In this document: in pieces, positions 40,885 to 48,743 of the stretch
Position numbering within the stretch: the first letter of the stretch is position 1
Layout of the letters: each line of letters opens with the position of its first letter
NCBI RefSeq assembly: GCF_023094165.1
Contig: NZ_JALMDK010000011.1
Span: 62,001-126,000, forward strand
Reading direction: 5' to 3'
DNA: 64,000 bases
From: Crossiella sp. S99.2
Lineage (GTDB): Bacteria > Actinomycetota > Actinomycetes > Mycobacteriales > Pseudonocardiaceae
Made by a program: the position numbers and the translations under genes
The notes under the pieces: generated by a model
Told to the model about the DNA's origin: nothing
Database searches by the model: none
What the model saw: only the letters and a program-made list of their open reading frames with translations

Positions 40885-42384
40885 TCAACGGCGGGTGAGC
40901 TGCCGGACCAGTTCCTCGGCGGTGTCCGAGGCTTCCAGCAACGCTCCGACGTGCGCTTTTGTCCCGCGGAGGGGTTCGAGGGTGGGGATCCGGACCAGCG
41001 AGTCCCGGCCCAGGTCGAAGATCACCGAATCCCAGGACGCGGCCGCCACCTCGGTGGGGTAACGCTCCAGGCAGCGGCCCCGGAAGTAGGCCCGGGTGTC
41101 CTCCGGCGGCGCGGTGATGGCCGCGCGCACCTCCTCCTCGCTGACCAGCCGCTTCATCGAACCACGGGCGACCAGGCGGTTGTAGAGGCCCTTGCCCAGG
41201 CGGACGTCGGAGTACTGCAAGTCGACCAGCTGCAGCCGGGGCGAGCCCCACTGCAGGTTGTCCCGAGCCCGGTAGCCCTCCAGCAGCCGCAGCTTGGCAG
41301 GCCAGTCCAGCCGGTCCGCGCAGCTCATCGGGTCCCGCGCGAGGTCGTCGAGGATCTCGCCCCAGGTCTTGAGCACGTGCATGGACACCCGGTCCGCGCC
41401 GTTGCGCTCGGCGTGCTCGGCGGCCCGCTCGTGGTAGGCGTACTGCAGGTCCAGGCCGCTGAACTTGCGCCCGCCCGCCACCTCCACCTTGACCTTGAGC
41501 GTGGGGTCGTGGCTGATGGCGTGCACCGCGCGCACCGGATCGGTCAGCCGCAGGTCGTCGAAGCGGCGACCGGACTCGATCATGTCCAGCACCAGCGCGG
41601 TGCAGCCCACCTTGAGGTAGGTGGAGTACTCGGCCAGGTTGGCGTCGCCGATGATGACGTGCAGGCGGCGGTACTTGTCCGCGTCGGCGTGCGGCTCGTC
41701 CCGGGTGTTGATGATCCCGCGCTTGAGCGTGGTCTCCAGCCCGACCTCGACCTCGATGTAGTCCGAGCGCTGGGAGAGCTGGAACCCGGCCTCCTCGCTC
41801 GCCGCGCCGACGCCGACCCGCCCGGACCCGGTGATGACCTGCCGGGAGACGAAGAACGGGGTCAGCCCGGAGATCACCGCGGTGAACGGCGTGCTGCGCG
41901 CCATCAGGTAGTTCTCGTGGGTGCCGTAGCTGGCGCCCTTGCCGTCGATGTTGTTCTTGTACAGCTGGAGTCGCGGCTGGCCGGGCACGGTGGCCGCCTT
42001 CATGGCGGCCTCCTCCATGATCCGCTCGCCGGCCTTGTCCCAGATCACCACGTCCCTGGCGTTGGTCAGCTCGGGGGTGGAGTACTCCGGGTGCGCGTGG
42101 TCGACGTAGAGCCGGGCCCCGTTGGTGAGGATGACGTTGGCCGCGCCCAGATCCTCCACATCGTGGTCGGCCGGGGCGCCACCGGGCGGACCCAGGTCGA
42201 AGCCGCGGGCATCCCGCAGCGGTGACTCCACCTCGTAGTCCCAGCGCGCCCGCCGCGCGCGCGGGATGTCCGCCGCCGCCGCGTAGGCCAGTACCACCTG
42301 GGTGGAGGTGAGCACTGGGTTGGCCGAAGCGTCGCCGGGCACGGAGATGCCGTACTCGACCTCGGTTCCCATGATCCGCCGCAT
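40885..42384 (-). CDS. dop: Pup deamidase/depupylase
   Basis: A 499-residue carboxylate-amine ligase-like enzyme. M-G-T-E-V-E-Y-G holds the catalytic/ATP-site Glu. The insertion around E-S-P-L-R-D-A-R-G-F-D-L is the Dop loop, which separates Dop from PafA. N-N-I-D-G-K-G-A-S-Y-G-T-H-E-N-Y is another hallmark. It converts the Pup C-terminal Gln to Glu and removes Pup from substrates. ATG at 42384 is leaderless, with TAGGCT 6 nt upstream on the minus strand; an ATG at 42372 (M-G-T-E) is possible. Heads the dop-pup-prcB-prcA cluster. Confidence 0.95.
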   Translation of the reverse strand: MRRIMGTEVEYGISVPGDASANPVLTSTQVVLAYAAAADIPRARRARWDYEVESPLRDARGFDLGPPGGAPADHDVEDLGAANVILTNGARLYVDHAHPEYSTPELTNARDVVIWDKAGERIMEEAAMKAATVPGQPRLQLYKNNIDGKGASYGTHENYLMARSTPFTAVISGLTPFFVSRQVITGSGRVGVGAASEEAGFQLSQRSDYIEVEVGLETTLKRGIINTRDEPHADADKYRRLHVIIGDANLAEYSTYLKVGCTALVLDMIESGRRFDDLRLTDPVRAVHAISHDPTLKVKVEVAGGRKFSGLDLQYAYHERAAEHAERNGADRVSMHVLKTWGEILDDLARDPMSCADRLDWPAKLRLLEGYRARDNLQWGSPRLQLVDLQYSDVRLGKGLYNRLVARGSMKRLVSEEEVRAAITAPPEDTRAYFRGRCLERYPTEVAAASWDSVIFDLGRDSLVRIPTLEPLRGTKAHVGALLEASDTAEELVRQLTRR

Positions 42385-42390
42385 ACCGGC

Positions 42391-42396
42391 AGCCTA
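42391..42396 (-). promoter_or_regulatory. -10 box of leaderless dop gene
   Basis: Reads TAGGCT on the minus strand, 6 nt before ATG 42384. Confidence 0.5.
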
Positions 42397-42418
42397 CGGG
42401 GTACGACTGTCAGTTACG

Positions 42419-42964
42419 TCAGTCTGCCGAGTAGATCGTGTCGATACTGCTGCCCAGCCTGCCGATGTCGGCCCCGTAGACGTGCACCGAGACCGCGAGG
42501 GTGGACCCGGCGTTGCGCACCAGGTGGATGTCGCGCTCCGGCGGCACCAGCGCGGACACGCTGCCGACCGGGTTGACCACCACGTCCCGCCGGTGCAGGC
42601 CCCGGCTCCTCGGGTCGAGGTCATAGCGAACCTCCTCCTCCTTGCCGCGCAGCACGCCCACCACGCACCAGCAGCGGTGGCTGTGGATCGGGGTCTGCTG
42701 GCCGGGCAGCCAGACCAGGGAAACCACCGAGTAGCGGCCGTTCGGGTCCACGTGCACCAGGTGCTGGCGGTAGCGGTCCGGGGCGGGCAGCAGATGCGCC
42801 GGGGCCAGCACCCGGGGCTGGGTGAGCAGTTCGCCGAGGCAGCCGGCGACCTCGCTGGCGATCCGCCGCGGGTGCGCGCCACTGCCGACGATCTTGTCGA
42901 CCCGGCGGGTGAAGGCGCACATGGCCCTGGTCCGGAGCTGGCGGAGTTCGGCGGCGGAAGTCAT
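42419..42964 (-). CDS. Cysteine dioxygenase-family cupin protein
   Basis: A 181-residue cupin of the cysteine dioxygenase type I family. The iron ligands are P-I-H-S-H and a later D-I-H-L-V-R-N; V-G-V-L-R-G-K-E-E-E-V-R-Y matches the cupin 2 region. Thiol oxidation is the expected class of reaction; the substrate may be cysteine or another thiol. ATG at 42964 sits inside the end of a perfect 23-bp dyad. Divergent from a LysR gene that probably controls it. Confidence 0.8.
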   Translation of the reverse strand: MTSAAELRQLRTRAMCAFTRRVDKIVGSGAHPRRIASEVAGCLGELLTQPRVLAPAHLLPAPDRYRQHLVHVDPNGRYSVVSLVWLPGQQTPIHSHRCWCVVGVLRGKEEEVRYDLDPRSRGLHRRDVVVNPVGSVSALVPPERDIHLVRNAGSTLAVSVHVYGADIGRLGSSIDTIYSAD

Positions 42965-42985
42965 ACCGGAAAGTGTTTCCGGTAT
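42963..42985. promoter_or_regulatory. Perfect dyad overlapping the cysteine dioxygenase-like start codon
   Basis: ATACCGGAAA and its complement TTTCCGGTAT flank GTG, a 10-bp perfect inverted repeat that includes the first two bases of the start codon. Either an operator or an RNA hairpin at the start site. Confidence 0.6.
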
Positions 42986-43068
42986 TTCACCGCACAGTCC
43001 AACAAGCATTCCGCACAGCACCCCAAAGCCAGGCTTATGTACCGCCGGTCCGCACCGTTGGGCGGCTT

Positions 43069-43083
43069 ATTTCCGGCGGAAAT
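43069..43083. promoter_or_regulatory. Second TTTCC/GGAAA dyad near the LysR gene
   Basis: ATTTCC-GGC-GGAAAT, a 6-bp perfect inverted repeat 18 bp before the LysR ATG. It shares the TTTCCGG half-site with the dyad at 42963-42985, suggesting that the same regulator binds both. Confidence 0.5.
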
Positions 43084-43101
43084 CCATGATAGAGACAGTA
43101 A

Positions 43102-44001
43102 ATGCTGGAGCTACGACACCTCCGAGTGCTGCGCGCGGTCGCCCGCACCGGGTCGTACTCGGCCGCCGCGGTGCGCCTGGGCTACACCCAGCCCGCGGTC
43201 AGCCAGCAGATGAAGGCCCTGGAACGGCTGTGCGGGACGCCGCTGGTGGTGCGCTGCGGACGCAAGATGCGGCTGACCGAGGCGGGCGTGGAACTGGTTC
43301 GCCGGGCCGGCCTGGTGCTGGCCGAGGTGGCCGCGGCCGAACGCGCCGTGGGCGAGCTGGCCGGGCGCCGGGCCGGGCAGGTGCGGCTGGTCGTCTTTCC
43401 CAGCGGCAGTGCCACCCTGGTGCCGCCGGTGGCCGCGCGGATCAGCCGGGACCACCCCGATATCCGGCTCTCGCTGACCGAGGCCGAACCGCCGGAGTCA
43501 GTGGAATTACTGCGCGCGGGGGAATGCGATCTGGCACTCGCCTTCACCTATCCCGGCGAACCGGAACCAGTCGAGACCCCCGGTTTGTTGACGGTGAAAC
43601 TATTCACCGATCCGCTCGTGGTGTTGTTGCCGGCCGGGCACGCGCTGTGCGCCGCGCCGGGGGTGTCGCTGTCGGATCTGGCCACGGAGCACTGGATCGC
43701 GGGCTGCGCGCGCTGCCGGGAACACCTGGTGCACGCCTGCGCGGCGGCCGGATTCCAGCCGGACATCACCTTCGCCACCGACGACAACCTGGCGGTGCAG
43801 GGCCTGGTCGCGGCCGGGCTGGGGGTGGCGGTGGTGCCGGAGCTGATGCTCAGCGCGGTCCGGCGGCCGGATGTGTGCGTGCGCCCGCTGCGGCCGCCGC
43901 TGCGCCGCGAGGTCTACCTGTGCACCTGGCCGGACCTGGCCAGGGTGCCCGCGATCGGGCTGACGGTGGCCGCGCTGCGCCAGGCGTGTGCGAGTTCATA
44001 A
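43102..44001 (+). CDS. LysR-type regulator with Cys-containing effector domain
   Basis: A 299-residue LysR protein. HTH: Y-S-A-A-A-V-R-L-G-Y-T-Q-P-A-V-S-Q-Q near residues 18-36. The effector domain contains G-C-A-R-C-R-E-H-L-V-H-A-C, three Cys close together, which may sense redox or thiols. Located opposite a cysteine-dioxygenase-like gene, so a sulfur-related role is a reasonable inference. ATG at 43102 with a weak AGAGA upstream. Confidence 0.8.
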   Translation: MLELRHLRVLRAVARTGSYSAAAVRLGYTQPAVSQQMKALERLCGTPLVVRCGRKMRLTEAGVELVRRAGLVLAEVAAAERAVGELAGRRAGQVRLVVFPSGSATLVPPVAARISRDHPDIRLSLTEAEPPESVELLRAGECDLALAFTYPGEPEPVETPGLLTVKLFTDPLVVLLPAGHALCAAPGVSLSDLATEHWIAGCARCREHLVHACAAAGFQPDITFATDDNLAVQGLVAAGLGVAVVPELMLSAVRRPDVCVRPLRPPLRREVYLCTWPDLARVPAIGLTVAALRQACASS

Positions 44002-44032
44002 CTGCCGGTCGTGGCATCGCGGCGACCCGGCG

Positions 44033-44575
44033 ATGAAGACTGTGCGGGTGGCTTCAGGCGATGAACTGGTGGCGATCTACGACGAGTCCGGCACGGTGAC
44101 CGGCAGCGCGCCGCGGCGGGTGATGCGAGCCGAGGGGCTCTGGCACGCCAGCACCGCGATCCTGCTCCGCTCCACCGACGGCGACCGCGTCTATGTGCAC
44201 AAACGCAGTGACAGCAAGGACATCAACCCCGGCTGTCACGACTGCTGGGCCGGTGGCGTGGTGGACGCGGGCGAGGACCCCGCGGGGTGCGCGGAACGCG
44301 AACTGGCCGAGGAGTTGGGCGTCTCCGGCGTGCCCCTGCGGCACCTGTTCACCCTGCCGTTCGTGGTGCCCCCGGTACGCGCGCACCAGTACGCCTACGA
44401 GGCGTTCTCCGACGGCCCGGTGATCCACCAGCCCGAGGAGGTGGTCTCCGGCGAGTGGATGACCTTCACCGAGCTGCGCAAGCGCCTGGACGATCCGGAC
44501 TGGTTGTTCGTCGACGACGGCCGCGCGCTTATCCAGCACTGGTTCCGGACCGGGTCGGGTAATAATGGAGGGTAA
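44033..44575 (+). CDS. NUDIX hydrolase
   Basis: A 180-residue NUDIX protein. The box G-G-V-V-D-A-G-E-D-P-A-G-C-A-E-R-E-L-A-E-E-L is complete. It resembles the YfcD/isopentenyl-diphosphate-isomerase-like branch (V-H-K-R-S-D-S-K-D-I-N-P-G-C-H-D-C-W), whose substrates are mostly unknown. ATG at 44033 is used because the NUDIX fold begins soon after it; an in-frame start at 43988 lies inside the LysR gene. 31 bp after LysR. Confidence 0.85.
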   Translation: MKTVRVASGDELVAIYDESGTVTGSAPRRVMRAEGLWHASTAILLRSTDGDRVYVHKRSDSKDINPGCHDCWAGGVVDAGEDPAGCAERELAEELGVSGVPLRHLFTLPFVVPPVRAHQYAYEAFSDGPVIHQPEEVVSGEWMTFTELRKRLDDPDWLFVDDGRALIQHWFRTGSGNNGG

Positions 44576-44601
44576 GGTCATCTACCCGGGGAGCTGACCC
44601 G

Positions 44602-45729
44602 TTGCGCGAACTGGCCACCCAGCTGGGCGCCACCGACATCACCGTCGAAGCCCAGTCAGACTGGATTCTCACCAGCTGCACAGTGCCCACAGACTCCTAC
44701 CCCCTCCGGCTGGACATCCTGTCCGACCCCACCGCTGCGCCGGAGCGCATCTCCTACCTGCTACCCGCCGGCGCCGCCAACTTCACCGGCAACTACTTCA
44801 CCCCCCGCGAGCACAACCTGGCCCAGCACCTGCGTCAGCACGGCAGCCTGGTGATCGGCGTGACCCCACGCGAGGACGCCCTGCCCAGCAGCACCGACCC
44901 CGCCGCCGCGGCGATGGACCTGACCCAGCACAGCACCGACCTGGCCAAGGTCGTCGAAGCGGTAGACACGTTGCTACGCCTGCCCTTCGAGGTGATCGGC
45001 CACTCCGGCGGCGCCGCCACGGCGCTGGATTTCGCCGCCAGCAGCCCTCCGTCCAATCTGGACCGAATCGTGGTCCTGGACAACGTCGGCCCCTTCACCG
45101 ACCCAACCCTGATCGCCGACGCGAAAACCTCCCTGGCCGCCTTCCAAGCCGCCCTGGCCGCGGGCCGCTACGCCCTGGACGGCACCAGCATGGTCCTGGA
45201 CCTGCTGACCCGGCAGCCCAGCGAACCCACCCAAACCCCCCGCGCCGAAGGCCACCCCGGCAACTTCACCGCAGGCGGCCAACTCCACCACCACCTGATC
45301 CGCACCGCCCACCTCCCCCTGCCCTTCCGCCTCATCTACCACGAAAGCAACCTGGCAGGCCGCTACACCTTCGCCCCCACCCCCGCCGAAGACACCTGGG
45401 AACTCCACCACACTCCCCTGGAGCGCTACGCCCAATCCCTCCGCGCCTACGGCAGCGGCGTGGTCCCCCTGGCCTGGATCCGCGACGTAGCGGCGATCTG
45501 GTGCGGCGACACCTCGGTACACCATCTCGACTTCGCCAAAATCCGGGCAAAGGTGTTGTGGCTCAACATGTCCGCCGGCATGGGCAACCACCCCAACGGC
45601 CCCAACCTCATCCGCGCCGCAGGCAACCCCCACGTCACCTACCACCTGATCAACGGCTACGGCCACCACGACCTCACCCTGGGCACCAACGCCCCCACCG
45701 ACATCTGGCCCCTAATCACCACCCCCTAA
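44602..45729 (+). CDS. Alpha/beta hydrolase
   Basis: A 375-residue alpha/beta hydrolase without an evident signal peptide. Nucleophile elbow G-H-S-G-G-A, and a late G-Y-G-H-H-D for the catalytic His. TTG at 44602 is supported by GGGGAG eight bases upstream; no better start exists. Third codon positions are strongly C-biased, slightly unlike neighbours. It ends 5 bp before the composite repeat region. Confidence 0.75.
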   Translation: MRELATQLGATDITVEAQSDWILTSCTVPTDSYPLRLDILSDPTAAPERISYLLPAGAANFTGNYFTPREHNLAQHLRQHGSLVIGVTPREDALPSSTDPAAAAMDLTQHSTDLAKVVEAVDTLLRLPFEVIGHSGGAATALDFAASSPPSNLDRIVVLDNVGPFTDPTLIADAKTSLAAFQAALAAGRYALDGTSMVLDLLTRQPSEPTQTPRAEGHPGNFTAGGQLHHHLIRTAHLPLPFRLIYHESNLAGRYTFAPTPAEDTWELHHTPLERYAQSLRAYGSGVVPLAWIRDVAAIWCGDTSVHHLDFAKIRAKVLWLNMSAGMGNHPNGPNLIRAAGNPHVTYHLINGYGHHDLTLGTNAPTDIWPLITTP

Positions 45730-45734
45730 CCCCC

Positions 45735-45754
45735 GTGTTGGCCGTTGTCGTACG
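45735..45754 (+). repeat. Left 20-bp terminal repeat of composite repeat region A
   Basis: GTGTTGGCCGTTGTCGTACG, whose perfect inverse complement is at 46303-46322. It starts 5 bp after the hydrolase stop codon. A second, partial unit follows at about 45760-45776 (TTGGCCGTTGTGGACG). Confidence 0.75.
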
Positions 45755-45884
45755 GGGTCTTGGCCGTTGTGGACGGGCGAAGCCCAGGACAGGCGGCCGG
45801 GCTGGCTTTTCAAACCTCATCCGAGCGGTTCCCCATCCTTTGATTCCTGCCCGTCCGGCGAGGACGATCTTGATCTTCGGTTTT

Positions 45885-46191
45885 AAGATCAAAAAAGGAT
45901 GGCCTCGCCGGCCGGGCAGACCACCGGGGGGGTGGGGCGGATCAAACCCCGGGATGAGCAGGTTGCGGGGCGGGGATTGGGCTGCCGGGGCCGGATCCAG
46001 CGTGGCTCCGAGGGCTCGTGTCTTCTCCGCACAGCCTTCCGCCAGCCAACCACACCCTTCACCGAGCGGCCCCCGTTACGTTGGGAGGCAAGGGTTACGC
46101 AGGTTGCAGGGGCCACTCGGCGAGGCGTGGTCTGCATGCTCCAGGCCGTACGGAGAAGACACGAGAACCCTCGTCGTGGGTTTTCACCCCC
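45885..46191 (+). repeat. ~306 bp hairpin-forming dispersed repeat, copy A
   Basis: Near-identical by eye, in inverse orientation, to 58610-58915. It starts AAGATCAAAAAAGGATGG and ends before the 21-bp array. Internally, 46015-46074 and 46109-46165 are complementary arms of ~57 nt (ends CTCGTGTCTTCTCC and GGAGAAGACACGAG) that could form a long hairpin with a ~35-nt loop. No conserved reading frame was found between the two copies. Confidence 0.75.
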
Positions 46192-46200
46192 ACCCCCGCC

Positions 46201-46322
46201 CCACAACAGCCAACCCGACGTCCACAACAGCCAACCCGACGTCCACAACAGCCAACTCGCCGTCCATAACGGCCAACTCGGCGTCCACAATGGCCAACTC
46301 GCCGTACGACAACGGCCAACAC
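46201..46322. repeat. 21-bp tandem repeat array (site 2 of 4) ending in terminal repeat
   Basis: Five head-to-tail 21-bp units (46201-46221, 46222-46242, 46243-46263, 46264-46284, 46285-46305), each CCAyAAy-rGCCAAC-yCG-CGT-like. The array ends with CGTACGACAACGGCCAACAC at 46303-46322. There are no spacers, so it is not a CRISPR array. Confidence 0.85.
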
Positions 46323-46342
46323 TCGCGCGCGGGGTTGGAGGG

Positions 46343-46903
46343 TCAGGCTCGGAGGCCGTTCAGGACTACCGCGAGGTAGCGTTCGCCGGCCGCGGCGGGG
46401 TTCGGGTTGTGGGTGGCTGCGTGTAGCACCCCGCACAGCAGCAGGCGCAGGTCCTCGGCGTTCACCTCAGCCTTGAGCTGGCCGTCCGCCCTGGCCCGGT
46501 CCAGCAGCGCCTCGGTGGCCTCATCCAGCCTGCGCTTGCGGTCGGCGGTGTCCGTCCCCGCGTCCGAACCGTTGGCCATCACCTCGGCCAACCCCGGTTC
46601 GGCCAACGACAACGCGACCATCGTCCCGGCCAACCGGGAAAGAGCGGCCCAGGCGTCGGCTTCCGCAACCGCCTGACCCACCTCAATCAGCAACTGCTCG
46701 AACCGATCGTCGGCCAGCGCCTCGATCAGCGCCTGCCGGGTCGGGAAGTTGCGGTAGACCGTGCCGACACCCACCCCCGCCTGCCGCGCCAGCTCGTTGA
46801 GCTGCAAGGACAGATCCCCGGCCGCCATCGCCGCGCGCGCGACGGCCAGCACGCGGTCGCGGTTGCGCACGGCGTCGGCGCGCTGTGGCTTCCGGTCGGT
46901 CAC
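46343..46903 (-). CDS. TetR-family transcriptional regulator
   Basis: A 186-residue TetR protein. HTH: L-N-E-L-A-R-Q-A-G-V-G-V-G-T-V-Y-R-N-F near residues 36-54; the ligand domain has S-L-A-E-P-G-L-A-E-V and a C-terminal helix. GTG 46903 is leaderless, with TAGCCT 6 nt upstream on the minus strand. Target unknown; the flanking genes offer no clear partner. Confidence 0.85.
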   Translation of the reverse strand: MTDRKPQRADAVRNRDRVLAVARAAMAAGDLSLQLNELARQAGVGVGTVYRNFPTRQALIEALADDRFEQLLIEVGQAVAEADAWAALSRLAGTMVALSLAEPGLAEVMANGSDAGTDTADRKRRLDEATEALLDRARADGQLKAEVNAEDLRLLLCGVLHAATHNPNPAAAGERYLAVVLNGLRA

Positions 46904-46909
46904 CTGGCC

Positions 46910-46915
46910 AGGCTA
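46910..46915 (-). promoter_or_regulatory. -10 box of leaderless TetR gene
   Basis: Reads TAGCCT on the minus strand, 6 nt before GTG 46903, and lies between this gene and the end of the VOC gene. Confidence 0.45.
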
Positions 46916-46938
46916 ACTGATGGGCTATCCGGTTTGGC

Positions 46939-47322
46939 TCAGCCGCGCTGGTTGAGGGCGTACCGGGTGCCGTCCTGGTCCTCGAACATCGACCACCAGC
47001 CCCAGGGCTGCTTGCTCGGCGGCTCCGGGAAGTTCACCCCGCGCTCGACCAGTTCCGCATGCGTCTGCTCGATGTCCTCGCAGGTGAAGAAGACGTTGGA
47101 GTGCGGGAGTTCCGCCGGTGTGGACTTCTCGATCGGGTGGGTGCCCTTGCCGTCCAGGACCAGGGACACCGCGCCGTCGGGGGACATGACCTCCAGCCAG
47201 CGGGCGTCCTCGCCGTAGGCGGCGTCGATGGCGACCGTGAAGCCCATCCGGTCCACCCAGAACTCCTTGGCCGCGTCGCAGTCGCGCACGGTCAGCACGA
47301 CCTTGTTCACCCCAGTGATCAT
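46939..47322 (-). CDS. VOC (glyoxalase/bleomycin-resistance fold) family protein
   Basis: A 127-residue VOC-fold protein: V-N-K-V-V-L-T-V-R-D-C-D-A-A-K-E-F-W near the start, and V-F-F-T-C-E-D-I-E-Q-T in the second half, then W-S-M-F-E-D-Q-D-G-T-R-Y. Function is not determined. ATG 47322 has GAGAGGGG six bases upstream; the preceding GTG is less well spaced. Divergent from the PadR gene, sharing its operator. Confidence 0.78.
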   Translation of the reverse strand: MITGVNKVVLTVRDCDAAKEFWVDRMGFTVAIDAAYGEDARWLEVMSPDGAVSLVLDGKGTHPIEKSTPAELPHSNVFFTCEDIEQTHAELVERGVNFPEPPSKQPWGWWSMFEDQDGTRYALNQRG

Positions 47323-47339
47323 CACGAACCCCTCTCATA

Positions 47340-47354
47340 TATCCACGGTGGATA
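47340..47354. promoter_or_regulatory. Probable PadR operator TATCCAC-G-GTGGATA
   Basis: A perfect 7-bp inverted repeat around one base, in the 60 bp between divergent VOC and PadR genes. It overlaps the -35 region of the PadR promoter (-10 TATCCT at 47371-47376). Confidence 0.6.
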
Positions 47355-47370
47355 CAACGAGGCTGGACTG

Positions 47371-47376
47371 TATCCT
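47371..47376 (+). promoter_or_regulatory. -10 box of leaderless PadR gene
   Basis: TATCCT, 6 nt before the GTG at 47383. Confidence 0.5.
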
Positions 47377-47382
47377 GTGTCG

Positions 47383-47739
47383 GTGAGTTCCGCAAAGGCG
47401 CTGCCGCCGCTGACCCCGGCGGCCTTCCAGGTGCTGCTCGCGCTGGCCAGTGGCGCGCGGCACGGCTACGGCGTGATGACCTTCGTCGAGGACACCACCG
47501 GCGGCACGGTCAAACTCGGCCCCGGCACCCTGTACCGGACCCTGGCCCGCCTGGTCGCCGACGACCTGGTCACCGAGACCGAGGCCGCCGACCCGGACGC
47601 CCCGCACGACGCCCGCCGCCGCTACTACGAACTCACCGCCCGCGGCCGCCAGGCCGTCCGACAGGAGGCCGAACTGCTCGCCGCCCTGGTCGAGGCCGCC
47701 CAGCGGGCCGGCCTGATCACCACCCGGCGGTGCGCGTGA
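47383..47739 (+). CDS. PadR-family transcriptional regulator
   Basis: A 118-residue PadR protein. L-T-P-A-A-F-Q-V-L-L-A-L-A, G-R/H-Y-G-V-M and G-T-L-Y-R-T-L-A-R-L-V form the winged helix, and the C-terminal helix mediates dimerisation. GTG at 47383 is leaderless. The next gene begins inside its stop codon (GTGA). It probably represses itself and both VOC genes through the dyad at 47340-47354. Confidence 0.85.
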   Translation: MSSAKALPPLTPAAFQVLLALASGARHGYGVMTFVEDTTGGTVKLGPGTLYRTLARLVADDLVTETEAADPDAPHDARRRYYELTARGRQAVRQEAELLAALVEAAQRAGLITTRRCA

Positions 47740-48176
47740 GCACCCGGCCCACCGGCTTCGCCCCGCACCTGTTCGTCAAGGACACCGAAGCCGCGATCGC
47801 CTTCTACACCAAGGTTTTCAGCGTGCACGAACTCTGGCGCAACCGCCTGCCCGACGGCACCATCCTCTTCGTCGAACTCGCCCTGGGCGACTACCGCCTG
47901 CTCATCAGCGAGGAAACCCCGTCCCTGGACGCCCTGGCCCCACCCACCATCGGCGGCAGCCCGGTCCAGCTGCACGTGGAGGTCGAGGACGTGGACCGGG
48001 TGTACCGGCAGGCGCTCTGGGCGGGCGCGGCGGAGGAGATCCCGCTACAGGAAGCGTTCTGGGGCGAGCGGTTCGGCGCGTTCCGGGATCCGTTCGGGCA
48101 CCGCTGGGCGGTTTCGACCGGACGGGAACACCTGAGCCCGGAGGAGATCTACGCGCGCACGCCGCCGGAGGTCTGA
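47736..48176 (+). CDS. VOC-family protein (PhnB-like)
   Basis: A 146-residue VOC protein: P-H-L-F-V-K-D-T-E-A-A-I-A-F-Y-T-K-V-F near the start and F-G-A-F-R-D-P-F-G-H-R-W-A-V-S at the end, which is the PhnB/YdhR-like (DUF1428) branch. Overlaps the PadR stop (GTGA), so it is translationally coupled. Substrate unknown; a dioxygenase or resistance function is not shown. Confidence 0.8.
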   Translation: MSTRPTGFAPHLFVKDTEAAIAFYTKVFSVHELWRNRLPDGTILFVELALGDYRLLISEETPSLDALAPPTIGGSPVQLHVEVEDVDRVYRQALWAGAAEEIPLQEAFWGERFGAFRDPFGHRWAVSTGREHLSPEEIYARTPPEV

Positions 48177-48260
48177 CCCCTCGGGTACTCCCACGGTTGT
48201 ACCCGCACTGTCCGCCACGGCCGGACGACACCCGCGCGCGAGCCGGACACGCTGTCCCCC

Positions 48261-48743
48261 ATGGAATCCACCCGCGCCCGCCGCGCCGCGCCACTGCTGC
48301 CACTGGCTCTGTTCTTCGCCGCGATCAACGCCGGCGTCATCTTCCTGGTGCACGCCGAATACGCCTCCTGGCGCGGCCTGACCGCCGTGGCCCTCGACCC
48401 GGTGCACCGCGCCTGGTCCGGCACCGTCTTCACCCTGGTCATCCCCCTGGCCGTGGTCTCCACCGTGCTGGCACTGGTCATGATCTTCCTGCGGCACCCG
48501 CTGCTCCCGCGCTGGACGGTCTGGACCGGCGTCGCCGCGCAGGCGGTGATCATGGCGACCAGCATCCTGATGTGGCCGCGCTGGCAGCAGGAGATCGGGC
48601 AGACCAAGGCCCTCGGCGCCGCCTACGAGTCGATCATGGACACGCATTGGCTGCGGGTCGCGCTGATGACCGCCTACAGTGTGTTCGTGCTGGCCCAGAC
48701 CCTCTACCTGCTGCATCAGCGCCGGTCGCCGGTCCCGGCATGA
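48261..48743 (+). CDS. Four-helix membrane protein (DUF1772/anthrone oxygenase-like)
   Basis: A 160-residue integral membrane protein with helices near 10-30, 55-77, 85-105 and 132-150. The layout (one helix, a loop with W-R-G-L, then three helices) resembles the DUF1772 family; the call is tentative. ATG at 48261; no clear ribosome site. The histidine kinase gene starts inside its stop codon (ATGA), so it is part of that operon and might be an accessory to the sensor. Confidence 0.6.
   Translation: MESTRARRAAPLLPLALFFAAINAGVIFLVHAEYASWRGLTAVALDPVHRAWSGTVFTLVIPLAVVSTVLALVMIFLRHPLLPRWTVWTGVAAQAVIMATSILMWPRWQQEIGQTKALGAAYESIMDTHWLRVALMTAYSVFVLAQTLYLLHQRRSPVPA

Noticed and set aside
46201..46322. 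CRISPR array
   Set aside because: Units are contiguous without spacers, and no cas genes are present. The Cas4-like nuclease at 61 kb is the common RecB-type protein of this locus.
45899..46426. Open frames through the 306 bp element and the 21-bp array
   Set aside because: Frames differ between the two copies and there is no ribosome site; conserved features are palindromes, not codons.
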